A DNA stretch of 64,000 nucleotides from Mesobacterium_A sp034670065 (GCA_034670065.1 JAXMOG010000005.1:243651-307650); one strand, 5' to 3'; counted from the first letter of the stretch, positions 8,732 to 17,894 are shown. Notes: generated by a model not told the origin, from the letters alone. Numbers and translations: made by a program.

Positions 8732-9946
8732 TTATTCAGAGAACAATGCCTCGATGTTTGCATTCATTTCTTCAGCAGAGATTTCCCCGATCAGAACGCG
8801 CTGCATGTTCGTCGGCCAGACAGTGTTAACAAAGTCAGACGTTGCAGAGCTCGAAGGCAGAAGCTGAGCAGCGGGAACGCTGTTTTGTGTTGCTTCAACA
8901 AATCGCGCTGGATGCAGGGTCCAGCCCGCAGCATCAGCCTTTACTACCGGCAATTGGCCTGTTGCTTCATTGAACGTCGTGTTGTGACCTTCCGAAGACA
9001 GGAACGAAATCCATTTGAACGCTGCTTCTGGATCCTCGGCGTTGGACAGCACGGCTGTACTTTCATCACCGAAAGCCGTCCAGGAACCGCCACCGCACAC
9101 TGGGACCGGTGCGGCAGAAACATTGTCGCCCAAAGCTTCAACCATGCCGTTTGCAGAACCGATGTGATGAATAGTCATCGCAGTGCGGCCGGCTTTGAAG
9201 GCGCCGATGATTTCCTGAAACCCATCATTTGGGGCCGAAGGTGGGAACACCTTGTCCTCAAGGAACAAGTCGGCAACGAATTGAGTGCCGGCAATTCCGG
9301 CCTCAGAGGTAATCCCTTCGGTCAGGCTTACTCCAGTAGCGCCAAGAGTGAATGTTCCCCAATGGTCATGACCACCTTTTGCGCCACGGAACCCAAATCC
9401 ATAGACGTCAGTTTGACCATCACCATCCGTGTCGCGGGTAAGGGCCTTTGCAACATCACGGAATTCGCTGCATGTTGTTGGAACTTCTAGATTAAGTTCG
9501 GCCAACATGTCCGCGCGATAATATAAGTAAAGTGCAACATACTGCACGGGAAGATAGTACTGATTACCGTCTCCACCTTTTACCAGATCGATCAGGCCAT
9601 CTTCGATGTTTACAGCGCCGTCCCAACTTGCGATGTAGTCATCGATTGGGTGCAAGGCACCGAGTTCAATCAAACGTGGCTGCGCGAATAGTTTGACCAT
9701 CGCAGCATCTGGTGCATTTCCACCAACAATCGACGTGTAAAGCTGATCGTAGTAGCTGTTCCAAGGAACATTTTCCACGTCTACTTTAATGCCCGGATTT
9801 TCAGCTTCAAACTTCGCAACCAGCTCATCCATTGGATTGTCTGCGTTGTCGAAATGGTACCAGAATCGCACCGTTGAATCTGCGCATGCGGTACCGGCAA
9901 TTAGGGCGAGAGCCGAAGCAATCCCCAAAATTTTAGATGTTTTCAT
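8732..9946 (-). CDS. Extracellular sugar-binding protein of an ABC importer
   Basis: 404 residues with a Sec signal peptide (cleavage probably near GTACA-DS). The body is family 1 solute-binding: VRFWYHFDN..., DELVAKFEAENPGIKVDVENVPWNSYYDQL, and a C-terminal FKWISFLSSEGHNTTFNEATGQLPV segment. It captures the substrate in the periplasm and hands it to the two permeases. The start has AGGAGG 6 bases upstream. It is separated from the hydrolase gene upstream by 18 bases. Confidence 0.92.
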   Translation of the reverse strand: MKTSKILGIASALALIAGTACADSTVRFWYHFDNADNPMDELVAKFEAENPGIKVDVENVPWNSYYDQLYTSIVGGNAPDAAMVKLFAQPRLIELGALHPIDDYIASWDGAVNIEDGLIDLVKGGDGNQYYLPVQYVALYLYYRADMLAELNLEVPTTCSEFRDVAKALTRDTDGDGQTDVYGFGFRGAKGGHDHWGTFTLGATGVSLTEGITSEAGIAGTQFVADLFLEDKVFPPSAPNDGFQEIIGAFKAGRTAMTIHHIGSANGMVEALGDNVSAAPVPVCGGGSWTAFGDESTAVLSNAEDPEAAFKWISFLSSEGHNTTFNEATGQLPVVKADAAGWTLHPARFVEATQNSVPAAQLLPSSSATSDFVNTVWPTNMQRVLIGEISAEEMNANIEALFSE

Positions 9947-9964
9947 TTTTTCCTCCTGTTTTGG

Positions 9965-10882
9965 TCACCGGCTTTTGACGGTGGCCCTTGAAAACACTTC
10001 TCCCGCTCGCAGAAACGCCTCCCGCGCTTCTGGCAAGACAGAACTCATTTGCATGAACCCATGCACAACACCCGGAACGTGATCGAAAACATCTTCTCGC
10101 CCGAGAGCCCGAAGTCGCCGTGACAGCGCTTCGGTGTCGAAGAGCAATGGATCAAATTCGGCGGCATTTAAGTAGAGTGGTGGCAAAGCGCGCAGCATGT
10201 CGTCGGTTGCCACCAAAGGTGCCACAAGAGGATTGTTCCGCGCTTCCTTTGGCACGTACCAATCCCAATATCGCATCATTTTTTCGCGTGTCAGCCCTGG
10301 TCCATTTGCGTTCCGGGTGTAGCTTTCAGTGCTAAAATCCGCTCCATAAACGCCGTAGAACAGCATCCCGCAGGCTGGAAGTTCTTCATCTTCCTCAGTC
10401 AAGGCGAACATAGTAGCCAGGCCCAAATTTGCCCCAGAACTGTCGCCTGCAATGCTCCAGCGACGATCTGTGGATCGTGCGCGCCAAGCTGCAAGAATAT
10501 CGTCCAGACCCGCAGGAAACTGATTTTCAGGCGCGAGGCGATAGTCGACCGTCAAAACGGGGCATGCACAGGCATTGGCAAGTTGACGAGCAGCACCTTC
10601 GTGTGTCGAAGGAGAGCAAAGAGACCAGCCGCCGCCATGAACCTGTAAGATTGCATCAGTGCCCCTATCGTTTTTTGGGACAACCCAACGCGCCGGCATG
10701 CCAGCGTGCACCACAGTTTGGGCGTCCGCCATTGCAGGCAAATCCGAGTTCCAACGCATGTTGGTCAACTCAGAAACTGCACGTGCTTGCTTGGGAGCCA
10801 TAAGTGTCGGGTCGCCTACACCAACATCTTCCTTCGCAAGCCGCTCCAAGACAGCTGCCATATTGGGACTTAGGCAACTCAT
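9965..10882 (-). CDS. Alpha/beta hydrolase, hormone-sensitive lipase family
   Basis: 305 residues with the HSL-family oxyanion motif VHGGGW and the nucleophile elbow GDSSGA; a C-terminal DPLLFDTEAL provides the Asp and VPGVVHGFMQM the His. It should hydrolyse an ester or lactone in the cytoplasm. Its place between the GntR regulator and the binding-protein gene suggests it opens a lactone or removes an acyl group from the imported compound, or from the lactone made by the Gfo/Idh dehydrogenase. That is inference. ATGA overlap with the regulator gene. Confidence 0.88.
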   Translation of the reverse strand: MSCLSPNMAAVLERLAKEDVGVGDPTLMAPKQARAVSELTNMRWNSDLPAMADAQTVVHAGMPARWVVPKNDRGTDAILQVHGGGWSLCSPSTHEGAARQLANACACPVLTVDYRLAPENQFPAGLDDILAAWRARSTDRRWSIAGDSSGANLGLATMFALTEEDEELPACGMLFYGVYGADFSTESYTRNANGPGLTREKMMRYWDWYVPKEARNNPLVAPLVATDDMLRALPPLYLNAAEFDPLLFDTEALSRRLRALGREDVFDHVPGVVHGFMQMSSVLPEAREAFLRAGEVFSRATVKSR

Positions 10883-11583
10883 GATGAAGGCGAACCGCTC
10901 GTGATGACTGGACCGATGTCCACTATTGTGGCGATGTGATGGGATAGGAGCTCATTGAGACGATCCGCATTACGTTCCGACACCGCCCGGACAATTGGCA
11001 TATGTCTTTCCGCAGTGGATTCTAAATCCCGACTGCCAGATGACGAGTTCAGAATTTTGAAGCGATGATTATGGATCAGACAACGCGCCAACATCGGCGA
11101 AACCAAAGGCAAATCCGCAACTTGAAAAAGTCGCAAATGAAAGGCTCTGTCACAGACGGAAAGCATGTATTCGTCATCGTCCCGTGCGGCATTCCGCATG
11201 GCGTTCAACAGGTCGTGCAGATCACGATCCAAAAGGTCATCCGCGTTCGCGATAACGCGATCTAGAAAACGGCACTCAATTTCACTTCGGATGTGCAAAA
11301 GGGCTTGCGCGTCTCTCAGCTCGCATCGCGAAACAAAGGTCCCATTATTGGGCTGTCGCTCAACAAGACCCACCTCGTTAAGCTGCATCAGCGCTTCCCG
11401 AACAGTCCCCTGACTGCAATCAAAGCGCCCCGCAAGCTCCATTTCGGTCAAGGTCTGCTTCGGGCTTAAAGTACCCAGTACGATTTCTCTTTGCAGCTTC
11501 TCGAAGAGCGCATTGCTTCGGCGTTTGGGCGCTTTAGGAAGTAGGTGCGAATACCCAAAATTTTCAAATGATTCTATAGCCAT
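10879..11583 (-). CDS. GntR family regulator (FCD/FadR subfamily)
   Basis: 234 residues. N-terminal winged helix (about 25-90) contains LGTLSPKQTLTEMELAGRF and SQGTVREALMQLNEVGLVE; the C-terminal all-helical FCD domain shows DRAFHLRLF and the metal-type His residues near the end (LSHHIATIV). It leads the sugar operon and is divergent from the ATPase gene, so it is the likely local regulator of both. A perfect 14-base palindrome lies in the intergenic region. Confidence 0.9.
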   Translation of the reverse strand: MAIESFENFGYSHLLPKAPKRRSNALFEKLQREIVLGTLSPKQTLTEMELAGRFDCSQGTVREALMQLNEVGLVERQPNNGTFVSRCELRDAQALLHIRSEIECRFLDRVIANADDLLDRDLHDLLNAMRNAARDDDEYMLSVCDRAFHLRLFQVADLPLVSPMLARCLIHNHRFKILNSSSGSRDLESTAERHMPIVRAVSERNADRLNELLSHHIATIVDIGPVITSGSPSS

Positions 11584-11637
11584 AGCTGGCCCCGTCTCCT
11601 GTCGAGTTCATCGAGAGCACTATTTGCACTTGCTCGT

Positions 11638-11651
11638 CATTATCGATAATG
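11638..11651. promoter_or_regulatory. Palindrome CATTATCGATAATG, GntR operator candidate
   Basis: A perfect 14-base palindrome in the 130-base space between the divergent gntR and ATPase genes. A second CATTATC half-site with ATCGATAG follows at about 11656-11672. The location fits control of both transcripts by the adjacent GntR protein. Confidence 0.45.
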
Positions 11652-11713
11652 CTACCATTATCAATATCGATAGCGCAACTGAAAAATGCCGCAGACCACC
11701 TGGGAGCAAGAAA

Positions 11714-12781
11714 TTGGCGAGTATAGAACTACAAGAGATTGTAAAGAATTATGGTGCGCACAGAGCCATTCATGGCGTTGATTTGCAGATTGAGGATGGT
11801 CAATTCGTCGCTTTCGTGGGCCCATCCGGCTGCGGGAAGTCGACAATGTTGCGCATGATCGCCGGCCTGGAAGAGATTACCAGTGGTGTGCTTCGGATTG
11901 GTGAGCAGCAAGTGAACGATATGGAGCCAAAAGACCGTGACGTGGCGATGGTGTTTCAAGACTACGCCCTCTACCCGCACATGAGCATCCGCGAAAACAT
12001 TGGATTTGGCCTGAAAATGCGCGGGTGGAAATCGGAAGATATTGCGTCACGGGTGGAGCATTCAGCAAATATTCTTCAGATCGGCGACTACCTAGAACGC
12101 AAACCCGGGCAATTATCTGGTGGCCAACGCCAACGGGTAGCGATGGGCCGCGCTATCGTGCGAGAGCCATCGGTATTTCTTTTCGATGAGCCCCTGTCCA
12201 ACCTTGATGCCAAATTGCGTGTGGAGATGAGAACGCAAATCAAACGTCTTCACGCCATGCTAGGCACAACAATGGTTTATGTTACTCACGATCAGACCGA
12301 AGCGATGACGCTCGCCGACAAGGTTGTTGTTCTTAAGGATGGTCATATCGTGCAAGAAGGCCCGCCAATGGTGCTCTACAATGAGCCCAATTGTCGTTTT
12401 GTTGGCGAGTTCATCGGCTCCCCCCAAATGAATGTCTTCTCGGGCCAAATCGAACGAACAGATGAAACGGCAAAACTCATCATTTCTGGCGCAGAAATTC
12501 ACTTGGGTGATGTACCAGTTTCCGCTGGCGCCACGGTAGACGTTGGTATTCGGCCGGAACATTTGGAGCCAGCAAAGCCAGGCGAAGAAATGATCGAAGC
12601 CCAAATCGACGTCATTGAGCCTCTCGGCTCTGATACGATGGCGATTTGCCGTGTCGGAGAACACGAATTGACCGCGCGTCTTGATTCTAAAATGCCACTA
12701 GCCGTGGGCCAAACGATTGGCCTCAAATTCGAAAAATCGAACTTGCACTTCTTCAATCCGTCCAGCGGAGCACGTCTGTGA
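11714..12781 (+). CDS. Sugar ABC transporter ATP-binding protein (UgpC/MsmK type)
   Basis: 355 residues starting at TTG 11714 (MASIELQEIVKNYG), with GGGAG upstream; a longer frame to 11513 overlaps gntR and is not credible. Walker A GPSGCGKST, Q-loop FQDYALYPHMS, signature LSGGQRQRVAMGRA, Walker B FLFDEPLSNLDA and H-loop VTHDQTEAM are all intact; the last 110 residues form the TOBE regulatory domain. It powers the two permeases encoded divergently. An IS5 fragment starts right at the stop codon, so the last few residues may be IS-derived. Confidence 0.92.
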   Translation: MASIELQEIVKNYGAHRAIHGVDLQIEDGQFVAFVGPSGCGKSTMLRMIAGLEEITSGVLRIGEQQVNDMEPKDRDVAMVFQDYALYPHMSIRENIGFGLKMRGWKSEDIASRVEHSANILQIGDYLERKPGQLSGGQRQRVAMGRAIVREPSVFLFDEPLSNLDAKLRVEMRTQIKRLHAMLGTTMVYVTHDQTEAMTLADKVVVLKDGHIVQEGPPMVLYNEPNCRFVGEFIGSPQMNVFSGQIERTDETAKLIISGAEIHLGDVPVSAGATVDVGIRPEHLEPAKPGEEMIEAQIDVIEPLGSDTMAICRVGEHELTARLDSKMPLAVGQTIGLKFEKSNLHFFNPSSGARL

Positions 12782-12864
12782 CCCAAGATGACCAGCATCA
12801 AACGGCTCGGAAATTCCGTTATGACGCGGGACTTTGACCGGCAGGTTGCGGAAATTCAAGTTCG
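12782..12864 (+). mobile_element. IS5-family transposase fragment (C-terminal end)
   Basis: Translation of 12784 onward gives KMTSIKRLGNSVMTRDFDRQVAEIQVRI, clearly related to the end of an IS5-family transposase and to the second copy at 47636-47848 (KMHCVKLLGQSLMARDFDRQVAEIQIRV). Similarity is lost after about 12864. No catalytic part is present, so it is a scar. Confidence 0.7.
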
Positions 12865-13044
12865 CATCACGCAAATCTTGAGCCGCTGCGCTGAGATCCA
12901 GGGCGTGCAGATCAATATCGAAAAGGGCAAGAAACGCGCAATCAGACATTCCGTGGTCCGTGTCACCACAAAGCCCTTGCAAAAGCTTCGGATCGACCTG
13001 TGCACCGGACAGAGCCATGGCCGTGTATGTGGCTTTGCTGACCT

Positions 13045-13272
13045 CAGCGATCTGAAGCTTTGCCAACACCCAAGTAGCCATTTGAGCGCAGCGTGATCGC
13101 TTCCAACTCGGTAGTTTCGGTACTTTCGACCGATTTACGTGATGCCGTCAAACGGCGGATTAGAACGTTGGTTTATATCGCGAATAACCTTCTGATAAGC
13201 CAGCGCCTTATCCGTGTAGATTGAAACAGGCCGATGAGGGCAGACGCGCACGATAGCCTTGATTAGAAGGGG
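13045..13272 (-). mobile_element. IS6-family transposase fragment, decayed
   Basis: Reading the minus strand from about 13272 gives PLLIKAIVRVCPHRPVSIYT, then DKALAYQKVIRDINQRSNPPFDGIT, a stop, then IGRKYRNYRVGSDHAALKWLLG and a frame slip. This matches the C-terminal half of IS6/IS26-like transposases (TDKAxAYxKVIRxIN, RKxxNxRxxSDHAALKRLLG). Stops, a frameshift and the missing N-terminus mark it as dead. It abuts the IS5 fragment. Confidence 0.7.
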
Positions 13273-13284
13273 TCTGGCTGCCGG

Positions 13285-13740
13285 TCACTCCGCGTCAGTT
13301 GAAGCTTTGTTGCGAAAGGCCGCGATTTGGTCGCGGGACTGCTCAATAAGGTCGGCAACGCTCTGATTAGCAAGGGTGTCCAAAAACCTCTCTCGTGCTG
13401 CATCAAGCGCTCCTTGCGTCGCTGCATTGGCTGACTGCTCCAGCAGGCATGTCGGTGTGTCGTCGGACGCGCCGATTGCAAAGAGTTTTGGCTCGCCCAG
13501 AGCCGCATAGACCTCTGCCAAAGAAAGTTCGGCAAGCGGTTTCTCAAGATACCAGCCGCCGCCGTGCCCCTTTGCGGAACTGACGACACCCGCCTTGCGT
13601 AAGAGCCCCATCGTCCGTCGAACAAGAGAGGGGTTGGTGTTTAACATCTGTCCGATCAGCTCAGACGTCATGGGCTTCTCGGTTTCACCAAGATGCATCA
13701 GGACGTGCAGAACGCGAGATAGTCGGCTGTCATTTCTCAT
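13285..13740 (-). CDS. Rrf2 family transcriptional regulator
   Basis: 151 residues from ATG 13740 (MRNDSRLSRVLHVLMHL). The N-terminal winged helix has MTSELIGQMLNTNPSLVRRTMGLLRKAGVVSSAKGHGGGW, the usual Rrf2 recognition helix and GGGW/Y wing. Only one cysteine (CLLEQS) is present, so it lacks the three-Cys iron-sulfur site of IscR/NsrR and resembles the cluster-free branch. It is divergent from the MFS exporter, whose promoter lies between them; the exporter operon is its probable target. Confidence 0.85.
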   Translation of the reverse strand: MRNDSRLSRVLHVLMHLGETEKPMTSELIGQMLNTNPSLVRRTMGLLRKAGVVSSAKGHGGGWYLEKPLAELSLAEVYAALGEPKLFAIGASDDTPTCLLEQSANAATQGALDAARERFLDTLANQSVADLIEQSRDQIAAFRNKASTDAE

Positions 13741-13805
13741 CGGGTTCTCCCATAGCCAACAGCATATCGGAAATGCTCTCACGTGACAAATAAAAGCACA
13801 TGATA

Positions 13806-13834
13806 TTGACAGCGGATATCACGTTACTTATAAA
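13806..13834 (+). promoter_or_regulatory. Near-consensus sigma-70 promoter for the MFS exporter
   Basis: TTGACA (13806-13811) is separated by 17 bases from TATAAA (13829-13834), about 40 bases before the exporter start. Direct GTTAC repeats and GTGAC lie around it. Such a strong promoter in this genome probably needs a repressor; the divergent Rrf2 protein is the obvious candidate. Confidence 0.6.
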
Positions 13835-13874
13835 GTTACGTTATCAATTTCATTCATCAATGGAGCGACCTCCG

Positions 13875-15311
13875 ATGGTACACTCGTTCAGGTCACAACC
13901 CCATGATGCCGCCCCTTCCCCACACTGGCATATGGCTGCGTTTCTCTTCACTGCGGCCTTCATCAACATGCTGGACACGACGATCACCAATCTCGCGCTT
14001 CCCGCGATCCAAACTGAATTCTCTGCGCCGGACAGCGGCCTGCAATGGACATTGGTCATCTACATTTTGACCTTTGCCACTGGCCTGTTGCCATTCGGTC
14101 GTTTCGGAGACGCATTCGGAAGGCGGCAGTTGTTCCTTGTTGGGCTTCTTGGCTTCCTTGTCGCGTCCACCGCTTGTGGCTTCGCGCCGTCGCTCAAGGC
14201 GCTGGTCGCCACGCGGTTTTTTCAAGGCCTGACGGCGGCAATGATGATGCCGCAGGTGCTTGCCATCCTGCATGAGAGCTTTCCAGAAGACGAAAAAGCC
14301 AAGGCAATCGGGATCTTCGGAATGGTCACGGCGCTGGGGGCCATGGCAGGGCCATTGGTCGGTGGCTTTCTGATCTCGGCCGATCTTTGGGGTCTGGGAT
14401 GGCGCATGATCTTCCTGATCAATCTGCCATTTGGCCTGATCGCTCTGGCCGGAGCGTATGTGTATGTTCCCCAAAGCGCGAAACCCAAGGCGCAGAACGT
14501 CGATTGGCTTGGTGCGGCTCTCTTTGCCATCGCGGCACTTGCCCTGCTCTACCCGATGATTGAAGGCCAGGCCTTGGGATGGCCAATCTGGCTTGCCGGA
14601 CTGTTTGCACTGTCGGTCGCCAGCGGGGTCGCTCTGTTACGGCTCCAATATCGCCGCGCGGCCAATGGTCAACAGCAACTCATCCCGATCTCTTTGCTGA
14701 CCAATTCCTCCTTCTTGGCGCGCGTCGCCATTGTCATGCTTATGTTCAGCGGAATTGCAGGTCCAATCGTTGTTCTGGCGATGGTTCTACAATTCGGGAT
14801 TCAGCTCTCACCGGATCGTGCTGGCCTCGCTCTCGCGGCGCATCCGCTCAGCGTCATGGTCGCATCTATCCTATCGAGCCGTTTGGGCAGCAGGTTTCTT
14901 GAGCGTCGCGTCACGCTGGGCATTGTCTCATTGCTTATCGGTATGATCGTGCTGCACCTCATCGTTGCCCCTGGTGTGTCCATATCCACAATCTGGACTC
15001 CATTGGTTCTAATTGGTGCAGGGGCCGGTACAGCCACAGTGGCCATGTTTCAACTGGTCCTTAGAGAAGTGCCGCCGTCTGATGCGGGGGCAGGATCCGG
15101 TGCGCTTCAGGCATTCCAGCAGATCGGCATTGCCTTGGGCATCGCGCTTGTCGGGCAAGTCTACTTCGTCGCTTTGGGAGATGCCTCAACCGCCAGTTCA
15201 CATGTTGAAGCGCTGAAGTTCGCCCTGTGGGTGCCCATCACGGTATTCGCGACCCTCAGCCTCATATCATTAAGACTCAAACCGAAGGAGACCAATGATG
15301 CGACAGCCTGA
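13875..15311 (+). CDS. MFS drug efflux transporter (DHA2, 14 TMS type)
   Basis: 478 residues from ATG 13875 (GGAG 9 bases upstream). Motif A is seen as GRFGDAFGRRQLFLVG, motif C region as GMVTALGAMAGPLVGGFL, and motif D1 as NMLDTTITNLALPAIQTEF, which together are the pattern of EmrB/QacA-type proton-driven exporters. Membrane segments run through most of the protein. It is preceded by a strong promoter and followed by a methyltransferase gene that overlaps it by 17 bases. Probable role is export of a toxic hydrophobic compound. Confidence 0.9.
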   Translation: MVHSFRSQPHDAAPSPHWHMAAFLFTAAFINMLDTTITNLALPAIQTEFSAPDSGLQWTLVIYILTFATGLLPFGRFGDAFGRRQLFLVGLLGFLVASTACGFAPSLKALVATRFFQGLTAAMMMPQVLAILHESFPEDEKAKAIGIFGMVTALGAMAGPLVGGFLISADLWGLGWRMIFLINLPFGLIALAGAYVYVPQSAKPKAQNVDWLGAALFAIAALALLYPMIEGQALGWPIWLAGLFALSVASGVALLRLQYRRAANGQQQLIPISLLTNSSFLARVAIVMLMFSGIAGPIVVLAMVLQFGIQLSPDRAGLALAAHPLSVMVASILSSRLGSRFLERRVTLGIVSLLIGMIVLHLIVAPGVSISTIWTPLVLIGAGAGTATVAMFQLVLREVPPSDAGAGSGALQAFQQIGIALGIALVGQVYFVALGDASTASSHVEALKFALWVPITVFATLSLISLRLKPKETNDATA

Positions 15312-15933
15312 TCTGGAATCGAAAACACCCGAGGCATTCTGGGAAGACATCTATGGCAAGGCTTCGCCCGAAACATCGGGCACCCCATCAAAGATCCTTG
15401 CGAAATATGCAACCGATCTCGCACCGGGACGTGCGCTGGAACTAGGCTGCGCCAAAGGGGATGATGCCGTGTGGCTGGCAAAGCAGGGTTGGCAAGTGTT
15501 GGGCGTTGATATCTCCAAGACCGCCCTGACTATTGCAGCTGGCAATGCTGAGCGGAACGGCGTGACGGATCGGGTTGCGCTCGAACAACACGATCTGACC
15601 AAGAGCTTCCCGAAAGGCACCTTCGATCTTGTCTCCGCACTTTTCCTGCAAACCCCGTTCGACTTTCCGCGCGCGAAAGTTTTGCAGGCCGCAGCATCAG
15701 CAGTACGGCCCGCTGGTCTCTTGCTCCTGGCAACGCATCAGACATACGCCTCATGGTCTTGGACCGCTTCAAGTGAACCCGAAATTACAGCGCCGATGCG
15801 TCTTTTAGAGATTGGTCTCGATCTTTCCGAGTGGGACCAGGTTTTCACCGGTCCTCTTGGCCGAATGGCGAAAGGACCAAATGGACAAACTGAGTTTGTC
15901 ACCGATGCCGTCGTAGCACTGCAACGGCGGTAG
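15295..15933 (+). CDS. Class I SAM-dependent methyltransferase
   Basis: 212 residues. Motif I is ALELGCAKGDDAVWLA, motif II region VLGVDISKTAL, and QHDLTKSFPKGTFDLVSALFLQTPF fits motifs III-IV. It resembles the TehB/thiopurine methyltransferase-like group. GAAGGAGA lies just before ATG 15295, within the exporter reading frame. Linked to an efflux pump and an Rrf2 regulator, it may detoxify the same compound by methylation (inference). Substrate unknown. Confidence 0.85.
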   Translation: MMRQPDLESKTPEAFWEDIYGKASPETSGTPSKILAKYATDLAPGRALELGCAKGDDAVWLAKQGWQVLGVDISKTALTIAAGNAERNGVTDRVALEQHDLTKSFPKGTFDLVSALFLQTPFDFPRAKVLQAAASAVRPAGLLLLATHQTYASWSWTASSEPEITAPMRLLEIGLDLSEWDQVFTGPLGRMAKGPNGQTEFVTDAVVALQRR

Positions 15934-15993
15934 TCGGATCGCCCACACGGGTCTTCCTCAACGCACAACGACAACCTGAAAGGACCATTCGAA

Positions 15994-16674
15994 ATGCGCC
16001 ATCGAAACACGCATCTTTTGGCTGCCGTAATTCTCACCATTCACTGCTTAACTGCACCTGCCGAAGCGCAAAACACGAACGAGGCACTTCCGCACCAACA
16101 CCTCGGCGTCACCACCGCCGATTTGATTGAACGATTGCAAGGAGGCGGGCACGTTCTGGTCATCAGACATGAGCGCACCGATGCGTTTCGACCCGACAGC
16201 CCTGAGCTTGACGTCGAAAATTGTGCAACGCAGCGAAACCTCTCAGTCGCTGGCCATGCCAATGCAATCGAAAACGGTCGCGTCATACACCACATGAAAA
16301 TTCCAGTCGAACGGGTGCTTGCAAGCCCGGTCTGCCGAACGCTCGAAACGGGTCGTTTGATGTTTGGCGATGTCGAAGCAGAAACCGCGCTTTGGGGCTA
16401 TGGACAAGATCATGATGAGGTTAGAGCGGCATTCACGCAGCTCGCTTTGGAAGGCGCGGGCCAGACGGGTAATACAGCCTTGGTCACGCATCTCGGAACC
16501 TATTCTGCGACCTTCGGTGGACATATTGCGGAGGGCGATGCCGCTGTGTTCACCGTCGTTAACAACGAGCCAGAGCTGCTTGGTGTCATCGCGGCCAACG
16601 CTTGGAATGACGCTATTATCGATGCTACGCTAACCCCCCATCACGGTGAGGAACATAGCCACGAGCATCACTAA
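15994..16674 (+). CDS. Secreted histidine-phosphatase-like protein
   Basis: 226 residues with a signal peptide ending at APAEA-QN. The histidine phosphatase core is recognisable: VLVIRHERTDAF (RHG-like motif with RHE), CATQRNLSVAGHANAIENG, VLASPVCRTLETGRLMFG and ALVTHLGTYS with the second histidine. The usual RHG is RHE, which may change activity. The C-terminus is His-rich (HHGEEHSHEHH) and could bind metal. It follows the methyltransferase by 60 bases with its own GAAAGG site; role in the cassette is unknown. Confidence 0.75.
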   Translation: MRHRNTHLLAAVILTIHCLTAPAEAQNTNEALPHQHLGVTTADLIERLQGGGHVLVIRHERTDAFRPDSPELDVENCATQRNLSVAGHANAIENGRVIHHMKIPVERVLASPVCRTLETGRLMFGDVEAETALWGYGQDHDEVRAAFTQLALEGAGQTGNTALVTHLGTYSATFGGHIAEGDAAVFTVVNNEPELLGVIAANAWNDAIIDATLTPHHGEEHSHEHH

Positions 16675-16749
16675 AGAGGTAAACGTGACTAATGCCACAC
16701 CCAGCCGATGATCTTGAAGTACGTGAAATCGATCTGCCACTGGAGCATT

Positions 16750-17757
16750 CTAGCAAAACCGGTTTTGACGCAGTGTTTCACTTGGTGAGCAGCCAAAGGC
16801 CTCGCGATAGGCAATCGCAAACCGGCCCAAGTGAGAAAAACCCGTTTCATATGCAATGTCACTGACGAGGATATCCTCAGTCCGAGACTGAAAAAGCATA
16901 TGCGCTTGATTAAGACGTTGGCGCTGCAGAAAATGTAACGGTGTGCAGCCGAAGCTTTGTTGAAAGGCAAGTTGAAGACTTCGAACGCTGCACCCGGCGG
17001 CATTCGCAATCTGAGCGACTGTGATTGGATCAGACAGGTTTTCAAGAATGAAGGTACGGGCCCGGTTGATTTGCGACGACGAAATCTGTGCCTTTGCTTC
17101 GTTCAGAATATGATTGATCGTGCTGGGCTGGGCCATCAGGAACCCGGTTATCATTTCTTCTTCGAAAAGGGCCTGATGCCTGTGCGTGTTCTTTCCAAAG
17201 GCACCTTGCTGATCGGCAACCGCAACAGCGGCGCGAAACTTCGCTTTCCACCGCTTAAGCGCCGGTGATGACAGTTGGACTTCGGGATCAAACACGATTG
17301 GGCAGGAAATTGATTGCCCCAAAAGTCGTTCCGCCGCTTGGTGCAACGCGGTGGCGCTGATCTGACACAAGAGTTTTTCGCACCCCCCCTGCCAGATCAT
17401 GTGTGTTTCTCGAGTTGGGTTCAAAACCGATCCGGTTCGGCAGGTCGCTTCCACAGTTCGCCGCCCATTTCGTACCTTTGCAGTGCCGCACAAGGGGATT
17501 TGCACAAGGTAAAAATCGGTCAACTCACCCGGATTGATGCAAACGTCACAGCCATACTTCATATAATTCAGAGACAAGTTTTGCCCGCTGACATGGTGAT
17601 GACAAGCATCGAAATTGCCGTGGGCCGCGCCCGGAATCAGTTCGTGATCACAGAACCGCTCGGCCACCATAGCGCGCGCATGTTCCACATCTGTCGTCTG
17701 AAACAGACAATGTTCGCTGAGCAGATCAGCCGTTTTTGTCAGGTTTGCACGCTCCAT
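16750..17757 (-). CDS. AraC family transcriptional regulator
   Basis: 335 residues from ATG 17757 (MERANLTKTADLL); the open frame runs further upstream but crosses the cupin gene. N-terminal part is an AraC-binding-like domain (KYGCDVCINPGELTDFYLVQIPLCG), the last 100 residues are the two helix-turn-helix repeats (ISVAQIANAAGCSVRSLQLAFQ-like and DIAYETGFSHLGRFAIAYREAFGCSP). It is divergent from the cupin-monooxygenase-esterase operon and probably activates it in response to its substrate. Confidence 0.88.
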   Translation of the reverse strand: MERANLTKTADLLSEHCLFQTTDVEHARAMVAERFCDHELIPGAAHGNFDACHHHVSGQNLSLNYMKYGCDVCINPGELTDFYLVQIPLCGTAKVRNGRRTVEATCRTGSVLNPTRETHMIWQGGCEKLLCQISATALHQAAERLLGQSISCPIVFDPEVQLSSPALKRWKAKFRAAVAVADQQGAFGKNTHRHQALFEEEMITGFLMAQPSTINHILNEAKAQISSSQINRARTFILENLSDPITVAQIANAAGCSVRSLQLAFQQSFGCTPLHFLQRQRLNQAHMLFQSRTEDILVSDIAYETGFSHLGRFAIAYREAFGCSPSETLRQNRFC

Positions 17758-17894
17758 CTGCACAATTTTAAGATATTTTAACCTTAAAGCAACTGCTTTT
17801 CGGCGGGCTCGGTTTTTCTTGCGCAATTTGGATAAGGCAACTGTGACGATCGCTCTAGGCTGACTGCATAATTCTGTCATGAAGGGAAAATACC

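Noticed and set aside
11513..11713. Upstream extension of the ABC ATPase
   Set aside because: It overlaps gntR and the intergenic palindrome; the ATPase domain starts right after TTG 11714, which has a ribosome-binding site.
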